A stretch of 64,000 bases of DNA, taken from NCBI RefSeq assembly GCF_011753055.1, contig NZ_VWWJ01000008.1, positions 62,001-126,000 of the forward strand, in the 5' to 3' direction. Made by a program: the position numbers and the translations under genes. This document shows, piece after piece, positions 1 to 9,167 of this stretch (the stretch's first letter is position 1; each line of letters opens with the position of its first letter). The notes under the pieces were generated by a model. The model did not search any database. It was given only the letters and a program-made list of their open reading frames with translations, and was not told the DNA's origin. The stretch is from Burkholderia sp. Ax-1719 (GTDB taxonomy: Bacteria > Pseudomonadota > Gammaproteobacteria > Burkholderiales > Burkholderiaceae).

Positions 1-68
1 AGATCAGGACTGTTGTAGTGCGGAATGACGACGCTAACATTAGGAACAAAATCATCTCCATTCTCCAT
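1..68 (-). CDS. GT2 family glycosyltransferase, N-terminal fragment
   Basis: Only the first 22 codons are inside the window. They read MENGDDFVPNVSVVIPHYNS and then continue off the left edge. The VSVVIPHYNS stretch is the first beta-strand and nucleotide-sugar loop of GT-A fold (GT2) glycosyltransferases. The ATG is preceded by a G-rich stretch (GGGGTGTGGG) that can serve as ribosome binding site. The gene follows the polymerase-like gene on the same strand with 144 bases between them, so it probably continues the exopolysaccharide cluster. Donor and acceptor sugars cannot be judged from this fragment. Confidence 0.7.
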   Translation of the reverse strand, partial: MENGDDFVPNVSVVIPHYNSPD

Positions 69-212
69 CCCACACCCCGACTGACAATCTGCATATATTC
101 GGTACACAACGCGCGTGCGTCGCGCAACGCCTGCCGATGAGAAGCAGAGGCGGTCCGTCTCCTGTCGGTTCGTCGCTAAGCGCTACGCGGTGACCGCGGC
201 GTTGTGTGGACT

Positions 213-1619
213 TTATTCATGTACGCGTCTGAGCGCCCAGCTGACTTGCGGTGGCACGCGCCGCGGCGCACGTGCACAGAGCGCAGCCGCCGCGGCTGCA
301 AACAAATAAAAACACGATCCGAGTTCGAACACGCCGCCCGACGACGAAGCGACGATCAGCGTGGCGATCGTCGCGTGACGTGAGGCATAACAGACGGCCC
401 GCTCCGTGAGCGGATAATGGCTCGACACCGGCGACAGCAACGACTTGCCAAGAAACATCCCATAGCAGACCACGCCCACGATCCCGAGACTTCCCAGCAA
501 CACAACCAGAAAGCTCGACGCGCGTATGCTTCCCAGCCCCACCCCTATCCCGTACGTTTCGAAGAAATTGGTCACACCCTGCGTATTCCAGCTCATTCGC
601 TCGACGCCGGAGTCGCTACCGGCCTTGTTCAGAACCGTCATGTTGACGAACTGATAAATCGCATCCGCCACGGCGGGCAGAAAGAGAATGACGTACAGCG
701 TGCCCAACAGACCCGTGCACGCAGCGATCACCCACATGCGTTGCTTGCGCGACGATGCGTCGGGCGAGACGCGGCCGGGTTGGCTGAAAAACAGCACGAC
801 CAGATATCCGCTCAGTCCGACATAGGCCGTTCCCGAAGTCGATAGCAGCAGCAGCAATCCTGACGCGATAGCCAGCGCGCCAGCCACGCGTCGGCGATAG
901 CCGACCAGCCAGAGGTTTAGACAGAACACAAAGAGCGGTAGCGTAAAGCCTGAGAATGCCGACGTCTCGCTGAATGTACCGCTGATCCGCACGAAGCCGC
1001 CCATCTCCTCGCCGGTCAGATCCGCATACTGCGCCGTCTTGACCGCCGACATCACATCGATACCGGCAAAATGAGCTCCAACGTCGATTACGCCCGCGAG
1101 CACGTCACATAACGTCAGCATGAAAATCGCGGTGGCAAGCGCTTTATACGCACCGCGAAACTTCAGAAACGCGTACATCGCGCAATACACCACGACGTCG
1201 CCGATACAATAGATCGTCTGCGACAGATTCCCTGAAACCGGGCCGAGCGGCTTCAGCATCACCGACCCCACGATCGTGCGATCGACCGGAAATACCAACG
1301 TCGAGCCGCGTAGCAAGCGCGGCAGCAGGATCGCGCCTACCACGCCCCACAAGCAGGTGCAGAGCAGCCAGAAGCCGGCTTTGTCCAGCGCGAACGCATC
1401 GGCGAGATTCTTGCCACCGCCCAGATTGAAGGCGCGCAGGAAGAAGAACAGCAGGAAAAGCTGCGCCGGCATGATACCGACACCGCCCGGCAGTACAAGG
1501 GCCAACGCACAGCCGAACAACGAATATACCGCCATGCCGTAAATTGCCCCGCGAAATGACGCATAAAGCGCCCAGAGCCCGGTGACGAACACCGCGATGC
1601 CGAATATCGTCAGTTCCAC
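213..1619 (-). CDS. Wzy/O-antigen-ligase-like polysaccharide polymerase
   Basis: A 468-residue protein that is almost entirely hydrophobic, with about ten to twelve predicted membrane segments. Near the C-terminus (about residues 370-395) is a stretch, YGIGVGLGSIRASS, that resembles the conserved loop of Wzy-type polymerases and O-antigen ligases. The likely role is block polymerisation or ligation of exopolysaccharide repeat units at the periplasmic face. This family is poorly conserved in sequence, so the call rests on topology, the GxGLGS motif and the position among glycosyltransferases, Wza and Wzc. The start is GTG, with a G-rich possible ribosome binding site (AGGGGC) about 12 bases upstream. 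The next gene upstream (GT-B transferase) ends 76 bases before it, consistent with one operon. Confidence 0.7.
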   Translation of the reverse strand: MELTIFGIAVFVTGLWALYASFRGAIYGMAVYSLFGCALALVLPGGVGIMPAQLFLLFFFLRAFNLGGGKNLADAFALDKAGFWLLCTCLWGVVGAILLPRLLRGSTLVFPVDRTIVGSVMLKPLGPVSGNLSQTIYCIGDVVVYCAMYAFLKFRGAYKALATAIFMLTLCDVLAGVIDVGAHFAGIDVMSAVKTAQYADLTGEEMGGFVRISGTFSETSAFSGFTLPLFVFCLNLWLVGYRRRVAGALAIASGLLLLLSTSGTAYVGLSGYLVVLFFSQPGRVSPDASSRKQRMWVIAACTGLLGTLYVILFLPAVADAIYQFVNMTVLNKAGSDSGVERMSWNTQGVTNFFETYGIGVGLGSIRASSFLVVLLGSLGIVGVVCYGMFLGKSLLSPVSSHYPLTERAVCYASRHATIATLIVASSSGGVFELGSCFYLFAAAAAALCARAPRRVPPQVSWALRRVHE

Positions 1620-1695
1620 TTTACTGAGCCCCTATAATCTCCCCGCACGCCGTTACGCAAGCGATCCCGCCGTCGCGCCACCGGGTCACGTCACC

Positions 1696-2931
1696 TCAAG
1701 CAGAGCGCCAGCGCTGGACCGGCTGTGGCGCTAACTCGATCCCTTTGTTCGTGTCCACCGTGCGCTCGATCACGCCCATGAACTCCCGCTTGAACCGCTC
1801 CGCCGTAAAGCGCATGGCGTTGCGACGGCAAACCTCGGCGCGAAACGGCGGATGCTGCTCGAAACGCTCCACCGCGTCGACGATCGACGCCACGCTCTGC
1901 TCGCTGAAAAAGAGTCCCGTGCAGCGCTCCGGGTCCGGCGAATCGACGACGATCTCGCGCACGCCGCCCCGCCCCAACGCGATGACCGGCGTCCCGCAAG
2001 CCTGCGCCTCGACAACCGAAATGCCGAAGTCCTCTTCAGCAGCGAAGACGAACGCGCGGGCGCGCTGCATATAGTCGACCAGCACGGCATCGGACTGGAA
2101 ACCGAGCAGCGTCACATTGGGCGTGGCGCAAGCCTTCGCGCGTTCGAAATCCGGGCCGTCACCGATCACCACCAGACGCTTCGACGGCATCGCCGAAAAC
2201 GCCTCAACGATCAGCGGAATGCGTTTGTACGGCACCATGCGCGACGCAATTAGATAAAAGTCCTCATGTTGCGTGCTGAGCTTGAAGCGCTCGACGTCGA
2301 CGGGCGGATAGATCACCGTGGCGTCGCTGCCGTAGGCCTTGTGAATGCGCCGCCCGACAAAGGCTGAATTGGCGACAAATGCATCCACGCCATGAGCCGT
2401 GCGCTGATCCCAGATGCGCATGTAGTGCAGCAGCAGACGCACGATCCAGCTCTTCACGCCGCGCTGCATGCCGGCCTCGGCGAGATATTGGTGCTGCAGA
2501 TCCCACGCGTAGCGGATCGGCGAATGGACGTAGCTCACGTGCACCTGGTTCGGTCCCGTCAGAACGCCTTTGGCCACGGCATGACTCGAAGAAATCACCA
2601 GATCGTAGGACGAGAGATCGAACTGTTCGATCGCCAGTGGCATCAGCGGAAGATAATTGCGAAAGGATTTGCGCGCCCGCGGCAAGTGCTGGATGAACGA
2701 GGTCTTCGCGTGCTTGCCGCCCAGCGCCCCGCGTTGCGGCTCCGGGAAAAAGTCGACGACGCTGAAGAGATCGGCCTGCGGAAACAACTGCAGAATCTGT
2801 TCGACCACTTTCTCCGATCCAGCGTAGGCCACCAGCCAGTCGTGCACGAGGGCCACGCGGCCGAAACGACTCGTGTCGTTGGCTGAGTTTGGCGAATTGG
2901 ACGGATTAGGCGCAAGCGTTACATTAGCCAC
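1696..2931 (-). CDS. GT-B glycosyltransferase (GT4-like)
   Basis: A 411-residue cytoplasmic glycosyltransferase. The N-terminal half (from about residue 27, VALVHDWLVAYAGSEKV) is the acceptor-side Rossmann domain of GT4 enzymes. The C-terminal half carries the donor-binding E-x7-E element in EEDFGISVVEAQACGTPV. It probably adds one sugar to the lipid-linked repeat unit of the exopolysaccharide. The start is GTG at 2931, supported by an excellent AGGAG 9 bases upstream. The start codon lies inside the end of the preceding glycosyltransferase gene, so the two overlap by 13 bases and are probably translationally coupled. Sugar specificity cannot be read from the sequence. Confidence 0.85.
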   Translation of the reverse strand: MANVTLAPNPSNSPNSANDTSRFGRVALVHDWLVAYAGSEKVVEQILQLFPQADLFSVVDFFPEPQRGALGGKHAKTSFIQHLPRARKSFRNYLPLMPLAIEQFDLSSYDLVISSSHAVAKGVLTGPNQVHVSYVHSPIRYAWDLQHQYLAEAGMQRGVKSWIVRLLLHYMRIWDQRTAHGVDAFVANSAFVGRRIHKAYGSDATVIYPPVDVERFKLSTQHEDFYLIASRMVPYKRIPLIVEAFSAMPSKRLVVIGDGPDFERAKACATPNVTLLGFQSDAVLVDYMQRARAFVFAAEEDFGISVVEAQACGTPVIALGRGGVREIVVDSPDPERCTGLFFSEQSVASIVDAVERFEQHPPFRAEVCRRNAMRFTAERFKREFMGVIERTVDTNKGIELAPQPVQRWRSA

Positions 2932-4022
2932 GGCGAGATCTCCTCAATCAATCTAGCGGCGGTTGCCTTCCAGGTCAGTTCCTGAGTTCGCACGCGACCG
3001 CGCTCGCGCAGACGTTCACGCAACGATGCATCGCTGGTGATGCGCTCAAGCAGGCGCGCCAGTTCGGCGGGATCGTCCGGCGAGGTATAGAGCGCCGCAT
3101 CCGAGCACGCTTCGCGCACGGCCGGCAGCGTCGATGCAATCACGGGACAACCCAGAGCCAGCGCCTCCACTGGCGGCAAGCCGAAGCCTTCATAGCGCGA
3201 CGGGTAGACAAAGCACGCTGCACGCCGGTAAAGCGCCGCCAACTCGCCATCGCTGACATAGCCCAAGTGCTTCACGAAGGCGGGCAACGCCTTCTGTCCG
3301 TCCCCGTACACACGTGTGTCGCCACCGCCCACTACCACGATGTCGAAGCTGGCGTCGCGAATCAGGCGAGCCGCCTCCGCCACCAGCCTGAAATTCTTGT
3401 GGCGGTTTAGGCTGCCCACGGCCAGCACGAAGGGCCGTCCATTCAGAGTCGATGCCAGCGCACCCTCATCTTGTTGCACACGCAACATATGTTCACCGCT
3501 CTCCGACACGACGCCGATCTTCGCGGCCGGAATGCGATAAGCTTCGCTCAGCTCGCGGCGAGAGAATTCCGACACCGTGATCACGCGCTGGGAAACGCGG
3601 CCGATGCGCGGCGCCATCAGGCGATACCAGGCAACGAAGGAGCGGCTGTAGCTATCCGGTACGCGCGCAGGCGCCGCGTCGTGCAGCACCGTGACCTGAC
3701 GCCGATACAACAAAGGCCCGGAGTTGCAGAGATTGAGCAGCAACCGACCGCGCGCCGCCTTCGGCAATGCGAGCTGTTCCCAGCGCAATCCCGGACCTTT
3801 CCCGCTCGCACGCAGGCCGACATGCGCAAACGGATTGACGATGCCCGCCAGCGTTTCGGGTACGACGATCTCGGCGTGCAACCCGTCAACGAGCGGTTCG
3901 CCTGCGGCAATCAATTGATCGAGCGCGCGAATGGTTTCGAAAGCAAAACGGTCCACCCCTGTCGCGCGCCGCCCGAGAAAGCGGCCGTTGATTAGCAGGT
4001 TGGGAGTCGCGGAGGATTTCAT
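2919..4022 (-). CDS. GT-B glycosyltransferase (GT4/GT1-like)
   Basis: A 367-residue GT-B glycosyltransferase. The N-terminus begins with LLINGRFLGRRATGVDRFA, typical of mannosyl- and rhamnosyltransferase-like GT4 proteins in capsule and EPS loci. The donor site motif is EGFGLPPVEALALGCPV in the C-terminal domain. I chose the ATG at 4022 (MKSSATPNLL), 22 codons inside the longest frame. The family alignment begins there, a GGAA lies 9 bases upstream, and the added residues (cysteine- and tryptophan-rich) look like read-through of upstream DNA. It overlaps the next glycosyltransferase gene by 13 bases. A 10-base direct repeat, ATCTGATTCG, occurs twice 41 bases apart (4090 and 4131) in the leader between this gene and the one before. 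Confidence 0.85.
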   Translation of the reverse strand: MKSSATPNLLINGRFLGRRATGVDRFAFETIRALDQLIAAGEPLVDGLHAEIVVPETLAGIVNPFAHVGLRASGKGPGLRWEQLALPKAARGRLLLNLCNSGPLLYRRQVTVLHDAAPARVPDSYSRSFVAWYRLMAPRIGRVSQRVITVSEFSRRELSEAYRIPAAKIGVVSESGEHMLRVQQDEGALASTLNGRPFVLAVGSLNRHKNFRLVAEAARLIRDASFDIVVVGGGDTRVYGDGQKALPAFVKHLGYVSDGELAALYRRAACFVYPSRYEGFGLPPVEALALGCPVIASTLPAVREACSDAALYTSPDDPAELARLLERITSDASLRERLRERGRVRTQELTWKATAARLIEEISPWLM

Positions 4023-4232
4023 CGGCAAGTTCCAGTGGCATCGCTCATGGACTGGCCGGTATCCGAACGCAAGATCATCTCGACACACGATCTGATTCGC
4101 CAGGCCACACTACACAAATCATCTGATTCGGAGTGTGAGCGAATCGCCCGTGGATGAATGTTCGCCGTCGCTCATGCCACATCAGTTCACGCGTGGCGCT
4201 GTTGAATCACGCGTGTGTGACGCGTGGACATC

Positions 4233-5318
4233 TCACGCAGGCGTCGCACACGCATCGACAAGCTGACGCCAGCGGCCGAGGATGGGCTCGCGGGCAAACT
4301 GCGCGAGATGTGCGCGCGCCTGCGAGATTCGCTTGACGCGCTCGCCCTCGCGCATGTCGACCAATGTCCGCATCCCGCACGCGATCGAATCGGGATCCAG
4401 CGGATCGGCACCCAGCATCGCTTCGCCACCGACTTCCATCAGCACGCTGGATCGGGAAACGAGGCAGGGCAAGTCATGAGTCGTCGCTTCGGCGACTGGC
4501 ATACCAAAGCCTTCCAGAAGACTCATCAGGACAAAGCCACTCGCATTGTTGTAGAGCCAGCGAAGTTCGTCGTCCGTCGTATAGCCAGGCATGACGACAC
4601 CCGGTGTTTGCTTCGCGAGGCGAATCGCCACATCGGCGCCGGGCTCCGGTCCGCCGACGATCACATACTGCCAGCCGGCCTTCGCCAACCCGCTCGCGGC
4701 GAAGGCCGCGATACAACGCGCCTGGTTCTTGCGCTCGCCAACGCTGCCAACGGTGAGAAGAAACGGCTGCTCCACGCCATCGGGCCTGCGCTTCTGGCCT
4801 TGCGTCACGCCAGCGCGGGTAGGAATGTAGATGACGTCCGACGACGCATAGCCCTGCCCAAAGAGTCGATGAAACTCCTGCTGCGATGTCTTGCTCACAA
4901 AGACCATATGGGGCTTCGCCTGCCTGATCTGCTCATAGGCGCAGGCATACATGACGTCGACACTTCGCGCGAAGTATTGGGCGTGGGTAATGGGACCGAC
5001 ATCGTGGCAGAGCACGATGTCACCTGGCTCCAACTGATGGCGAACGACGCTCAGCGGGTCGAGATGCAGGGTAGGCCGAGGGTCGCGGATGGCCGGCACG
5101 AACAACGCCGCCGTGGGATGGCAAGCACGCGCCAAAGTCTCCTCGTAGGTCAGGCGTCCCCAGACACGGCGGATGAAGTCGTGACGCGGAAAATCGTGAA
5201 ACCTGCCGTAGCGGATCTGGCTAATCCGTTTGCCGAGCGTGGCAATGACATCGCGCCCCAGAAAGAACTTTCCGGTACGCTCGTTGAGAGCCAGCGAGAA
5301 ATCGACATCAATAGACAT
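4233..5318 (-). CDS. GT-B glycosyltransferase
   Basis: A 361-residue glycosyltransferase with the GT4 donor-site signature EGFGMPVAEATTHDLPC and the LLTVGSVGERKNQ strand that opens the C-terminal Rossmann domain. It is the first glycosyltransferase after the tyrosine kinase gene and probably builds the repeat unit. The annotated start is the ATG at 5318 (MSIDVDFSLAL). The longer frame up to 5435 would run through a perfect inverted repeat (5364-5393) and adds an Arg/Gly-rich tail with no family support. The Shine-Dalgarno sequence is weak (GGATAGAG), so translation may depend on local RNA structure. Sugar specificity is unknown. Confidence 0.82.
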   Translation of the reverse strand: MSIDVDFSLALNERTGKFFLGRDVIATLGKRISQIRYGRFHDFPRHDFIRRVWGRLTYEETLARACHPTAALFVPAIRDPRPTLHLDPLSVVRHQLEPGDIVLCHDVGPITHAQYFARSVDVMYACAYEQIRQAKPHMVFVSKTSQQEFHRLFGQGYASSDVIYIPTRAGVTQGQKRRPDGVEQPFLLTVGSVGERKNQARCIAAFAASGLAKAGWQYVIVGGPEPGADVAIRLAKQTPGVVMPGYTTDDELRWLYNNASGFVLMSLLEGFGMPVAEATTHDLPCLVSRSSVLMEVGGEAMLGADPLDPDSIACGMRTLVDMREGERVKRISQARAHLAQFAREPILGRWRQLVDACATPA

Positions 5319-5363
5319 TACTCTATCCAGATAGCCACGCTTACCGCCCTGCACCACCTGACA

Positions 5364-5393
5364 CCGCGAATTCCCATTGGCAGGAATTCGCGG
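5364..5393. repeat. Perfect 11-bp inverted repeat between kinase and first GT gene
   Basis: CCGCGAATTCC and GGAATTCGCGG pair perfectly around an 8-base loop. The element lies in the 135-base gap between the Wzc-like kinase and the first glycosyltransferase. No T-run follows on the minus strand, so it is not a standard intrinsic terminator. An RNA stem that stabilises or processes the polycistronic message, or a pausing site, is more likely. Confidence 0.6.
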
Positions 5394-5453
5394 CTCCGTA
5401 CTCCCCCCCTGCCTGTCTGAAGCCGCTTCACACAACCGAGCAAGTCTCGCGGA

Positions 5454-7700
5454 CTATCCGGCGCGATCCACAGGGCCAGCGTCCTTGGCAAAGCCGTAGC
5501 TGGAGTAGCCGTACGCAGCATACTCGTTGCCATAGCGCCCAGGACGCGACGTCATGTCGTTGAAGATAACGCCTCGGATCGGCACGCCAACCTGTTCAAA
5601 ACGGCGCACCGATTCGCGCAGTTCGGCCACGCTCGTCGCGCCCTGTCGTGCAACGACGAACACCGTCCCGGCCAGTTTTCCGACAATCCCGGCATCCGCC
5701 ACCGGCAAGATCGGCGGCGCGTCGATCAGCACGAGGTCGTATTCCGAATCCGCCCAATCGACGAAATCCTTGAAGCCCTCTTCGCGCAACAGCTCGCTGG
5801 CGTTGGTGACATAGCCGCCCGTCGCAACGAAGTCGACTCCCGGCATGACTTCGCGGTGCACGACCTCGTCATAGTCATAGTCGCAGCCGACGATGTTCGT
5901 CACGCCGGGCGCGCTCGGCACACCCACATGCCGGTTCAGCGAACCGCGCCGCAGATCCGCATCGATGAGCAGAACCCGTTTGCCCGATGCACCAAACACG
6001 GCCGCGAGATTCACCGACACGAACGACTTACCCACCATCGGCGTCGGGCCGGCCAGCAGGACCACGTGATTGGCCGCATTCTGCAGCGAGTATTCGAGGG
6101 CGCTGCGGAAACTTCTCAGGCTCTCGACCGCGGCATCGAAGACGGCCGTGTGAGCGAGCACCGTGTTCGCGCCCAGCGCATTGCGCGGCAGGCGCCGCGT
6201 GAGCGTGTGCTGGATGCGGCTGCGCGGCACGGCGGCAAACACCGCGAGACCCGTGCCGCCTTCGATTTCGTCGACGAGCGAGACACCGCGATTGAGCCGG
6301 TGACGCAGCAAGACGAGCGCGGCGCCCGCAAACAAGCCCGTGAACACCGCCGCAATGATCAGCACGGCGCGCTTGGGACGAACCGGGCTCTCCGACGGCA
6401 CGGCGGCGTCGATCATGCGCACGTTAGAGACACGCCCGGCGCGCAGCAGACGCAACTGCTCGCGATTGTTAAGAAGATTGGTGTAGATATTCGTGTCGAC
6501 GGTCACTTCGCGTTCCAGCCGAACGAGCCCCTGCTCGACCGGCGGCAGAGCGCGGGTCTGACCGGCTAGATCTCCCAGCGATTTTTCCGCTTCGCCAAGC
6601 TGGCCGTTGACCGCGACCAGTGCGGGATTGTCCTCCGTGAAGCGGGCCATCAACTGCGCGCGCTGCTGGCGCAGATCGGCGATGCGCTGCTGGGCGAGCG
6701 ACGAACTCTGCAAGAGCGCCGCCGCCTCGGCGCCCAGGTTCACAGCGCCGTGTTCCGAGCGGAACTTGTTGTATTCGGTTTCGGCCTTTTCGAGCTGGTT
6801 TTTAAGCATCGGCAGTTGCTGGTCCAGAAACGCAATCTGCTTTTCTGCCTCTTCCTGGGTGCGCTGCGCGTTCTGGCGCACATACTCGTTGCCGATGGCA
6901 TTCAGAATCACGCTGGTCAAAACCGGGTCCGCGCCGTCCAGCGCGACACCAATCACATCGGATTCCTTACCTTTTTCCGAAATCATCAAGGCCGATTGCA
7001 GATACTCGATCGCGTTCAGTTCGGAGTCGCGCGACAACTCGAAGCGCACGCCCGGCTTTGCTTCAATCCTGTTCACGAGCAGATCGATAGCGCCGCCGAC
7101 CGCGGGCGCGTGCAGCACCTCGCCCACGCGCCCTTCGAGCGTAACGCTGCCGTACTGGAGCTTGTAGGCTTCATCGCCCTCGTAGGTCAGCACGAACGGC
7201 CGGCCGTGCAGCCTTTCCGGCACGTTGAACTGCGCCACGTCGATCGCCTCGTCACTCCACGCATAGCCGCCGAAACCCGACCACGCGCCCAGCCCCAGAT
7301 GGTGCGCGGCCCAACGGCCCACCACGGGGAAATAATGCGGCGCGGCGTGGATATAGAGCTTCGTGGCCTGCACCGCCGACGACACGACCAGACGCGAACG
7401 CAGCACCTCAATCTCCGCCGAAGCGGCGGTCTTGACCGCGAACTGCGCGGAAAGATCGGCCAGCGCGGACTTCGCGGCGTTCTGGCTTTCCTCGACCTGA
7501 ATCAGCATGTCCGATTCGTAGACCGAGGGCGCGAGAAGCGCATAAGTGAGCCCGATCAGCGTGCAGACCGCCGTGACGATCAGAATCGTTTTGCGGCCCG
7601 AGTAAAGCGTATCGAGCAGATTGCCCATATGGCCGCCGTCCGGCCCAATAGGAATGACCGTATCGGTGGGTCCTTCAAGCAGGAAATCGCGCTGTTTCAT
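5454..7700 (-). CDS. Wzc-like polysaccharide copolymerase / tyrosine autokinase
   Basis: A 748-residue inner-membrane protein that controls EPS chain length and export together with the Wza-like pore. The Wzz domain has a first membrane segment at about residues 37-57 and a long coiled-coil periplasmic region rich in E/Q/L. A second membrane segment lies near residue 440. The cytoplasmic BY-kinase domain has Walker A GPTPMVGKSF, Walker A' VLLIDADLRRG and Walker B YDLVLIDAPP. The C-terminus carries a tyrosine cluster (RYGNEYAAYGYSSYGF), the usual autophosphorylation site. The start at 7700 (MKQRDF) is preceded by AGAGG at an ideal distance and removes 16 non-conserved residues. The gene starts 55 bases after the Wza-like gene. 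Confidence 0.93.
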   Translation of the reverse strand: MKQRDFLLEGPTDTVIPIGPDGGHMGNLLDTLYSGRKTILIVTAVCTLIGLTYALLAPSVYESDMLIQVEESQNAAKSALADLSAQFAVKTAASAEIEVLRSRLVVSSAVQATKLYIHAAPHYFPVVGRWAAHHLGLGAWSGFGGYAWSDEAIDVAQFNVPERLHGRPFVLTYEGDEAYKLQYGSVTLEGRVGEVLHAPAVGGAIDLLVNRIEAKPGVRFELSRDSELNAIEYLQSALMISEKGKESDVIGVALDGADPVLTSVILNAIGNEYVRQNAQRTQEEAEKQIAFLDQQLPMLKNQLEKAETEYNKFRSEHGAVNLGAEAAALLQSSSLAQQRIADLRQQRAQLMARFTEDNPALVAVNGQLGEAEKSLGDLAGQTRALPPVEQGLVRLEREVTVDTNIYTNLLNNREQLRLLRAGRVSNVRMIDAAVPSESPVRPKRAVLIIAAVFTGLFAGAALVLLRHRLNRGVSLVDEIEGGTGLAVFAAVPRSRIQHTLTRRLPRNALGANTVLAHTAVFDAAVESLRSFRSALEYSLQNAANHVVLLAGPTPMVGKSFVSVNLAAVFGASGKRVLLIDADLRRGSLNRHVGVPSAPGVTNIVGCDYDYDEVVHREVMPGVDFVATGGYVTNASELLREEGFKDFVDWADSEYDLVLIDAPPILPVADAGIVGKLAGTVFVVARQGATSVAELRESVRRFEQVGVPIRGVIFNDMTSRPGRYGNEYAAYGYSSYGFAKDAGPVDRAG

Positions 7701-7755
7701 CTCATCCTCTCGGTGCAGGCGCGCCGCTAGGGCGCTGCCCGCCTTCATACTGGCC

Positions 7756-9033
7756 TTAGTAACCCACAGCGCGGCTGGCCGCCGCGGCTTGCGTAGTCGG
7801 CAAAATCAGGCTGATGACACGACTCCACTTCACGAGAGAAGACGTATCGACGAAGACGACATCGTTGGGCTTGAGCTCGAACGAATCGGCCGTGGCCATC
7901 GCGGAAGCATTGCTGGCGTCCAGATGGAACACCACCGGCTTGCCAGTATCGCGGCCACGCACGACATAGACCTGCGAGGCGTCGGCCGACGCCTGGCTCA
8001 GACCGCCCGAATTGCCCAGCGCCTCATTGAGCGTCATGCGCCCATTGTTGAATTCGACGCCGCCGGGCTTCTGCACTTCGCCCACCACGAATACCTTGCT
8101 GTCGGTCTGTGCATAGACACGGACCAGATCGCCGTCGTGCAGCACGATGCGGTCGGGATTGACGCCCTTGCGGATCAGGTCCGGCATATCCACGATCACC
8201 GTGCTGTCGCCGCGCGTCACCGCCACGCGCGAGCGATCGGAGTTAGCCGTGAAGCCGCCCGCGCGGTTGACGGCCTCCGGCAGCGTCATGGGCCGGTCGT
8301 TGAGCACCTGCACGCCCGGCGTCTTGACCTCGCCATCCAGATAGACGCGCTTGCTGCGGTAGGTTTCGATGCGCACGGTCACTTGCGGCTGACGCACGTA
8401 TTTCGCGAGTCTCTGCGCGAGCGCGTCGCGCACGCCCATCTCGGAGAGCCCTTCCACCTTCAGCGGCCCGATGTAGGCGTACTGGATGAAGCCGTTGGTG
8501 TCGACCGTGTAGCCCGACGCGATGGAATTTGCACCCGTCGTGCTATCGCCCGCGCCGCCGGAGGTCGGCAGATTGAGTTCAGGGTGATCCCAGACCACGA
8601 TGCTGAGCACGTCGCCCGGCCCGATCTGATAGGGCGTTGGCGTCGCGAAGAGCTTCTTCACGTCCTCCGGCACGCCGGTTGGACGCGCCGCGGCTTCCTT
8701 CGCCACCAGCTCGGTCGTAATCTCGATGACGGAACCGGCAGGCGCGCCTGCCACGCCTTTGGCCACAAGGCTGCTGGGAACCGATGCACCAGTCGTTGCA
8801 CCGACGTCCGCGCTCGCATTCGAGCCGCCGCTCGATCCGCTGAATGACATACCCGGCGACAAGGCGCAGCCACCCAGCATCGCCAGCGTCATCCACGCGG
8901 CGCACACAGCAATGCGCCCCTCACGGTGCCTCCGGTGTCGCGTCACCGCGCTGCCGGAATGTGTTGCTTCAGGCTGTGCACCGGGTTGCTCCCCGCGCGC
9001 GCGATCGGCCAGGTCCTGCATGTTCAGTCTCAT
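7756..9033 (-). CDS. Wza-like outer-membrane polysaccharide export lipoprotein
   Basis: A 425-residue export protein of the OMA family. A lipobox, AMLGGC, places the lipidated cysteine at about residue 56, after an unusually long Arg-rich N-region. The poly-export domain follows (YQIGPGDVLSIVVWDHPEL, from about residue 155), then SLBB repeats (YLDGEVKTPGV and VFVVGEVQKPGG). The protein should form the octameric outer-membrane channel used with the Wzc-like kinase. The ATG at 9033 is preceded by GGGGGTAG. The 13-codon longer start has no such site. A later start nearer the hydrophobic core of the signal peptide would give a more normal length but has no better ribosome binding site. Confidence 0.92.
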   Translation of the reverse strand: MRLNMQDLADRARGEQPGAQPEATHSGSAVTRHRRHREGRIAVCAAWMTLAMLGGCALSPGMSFSGSSGGSNASADVGATTGASVPSSLVAKGVAGAPAGSVIEITTELVAKEAAARPTGVPEDVKKLFATPTPYQIGPGDVLSIVVWDHPELNLPTSGGAGDSTTGANSIASGYTVDTNGFIQYAYIGPLKVEGLSEMGVRDALAQRLAKYVRQPQVTVRIETYRSKRVYLDGEVKTPGVQVLNDRPMTLPEAVNRAGGFTANSDRSRVAVTRGDSTVIVDMPDLIRKGVNPDRIVLHDGDLVRVYAQTDSKVFVVGEVQKPGGVEFNNGRMTLNEALGNSGGLSQASADASQVYVVRGRDTGKPVVFHLDASNASAMATADSFELKPNDVVFVDTSSLVKWSRVISLILPTTQAAAASRAVGY

Positions 9034-9167
9034 TGCACTACCCCCATTCCGTAAAAGCCTGTTCCGGGCCATACGTTGTGGCCCGGATACAAAACCAAGT
9101 TGGGCGCGCTCGCCCGTTCGCTAGCCCCTGCTCATCGCTGATGAAGCGTTCATCAACGAGTTCTTGC

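Noticed and set aside
1632..1637. TATAAT as promoter
   Set aside because: It lies on the plus strand inside the minus-strand EPS cluster with no plus-strand gene following.
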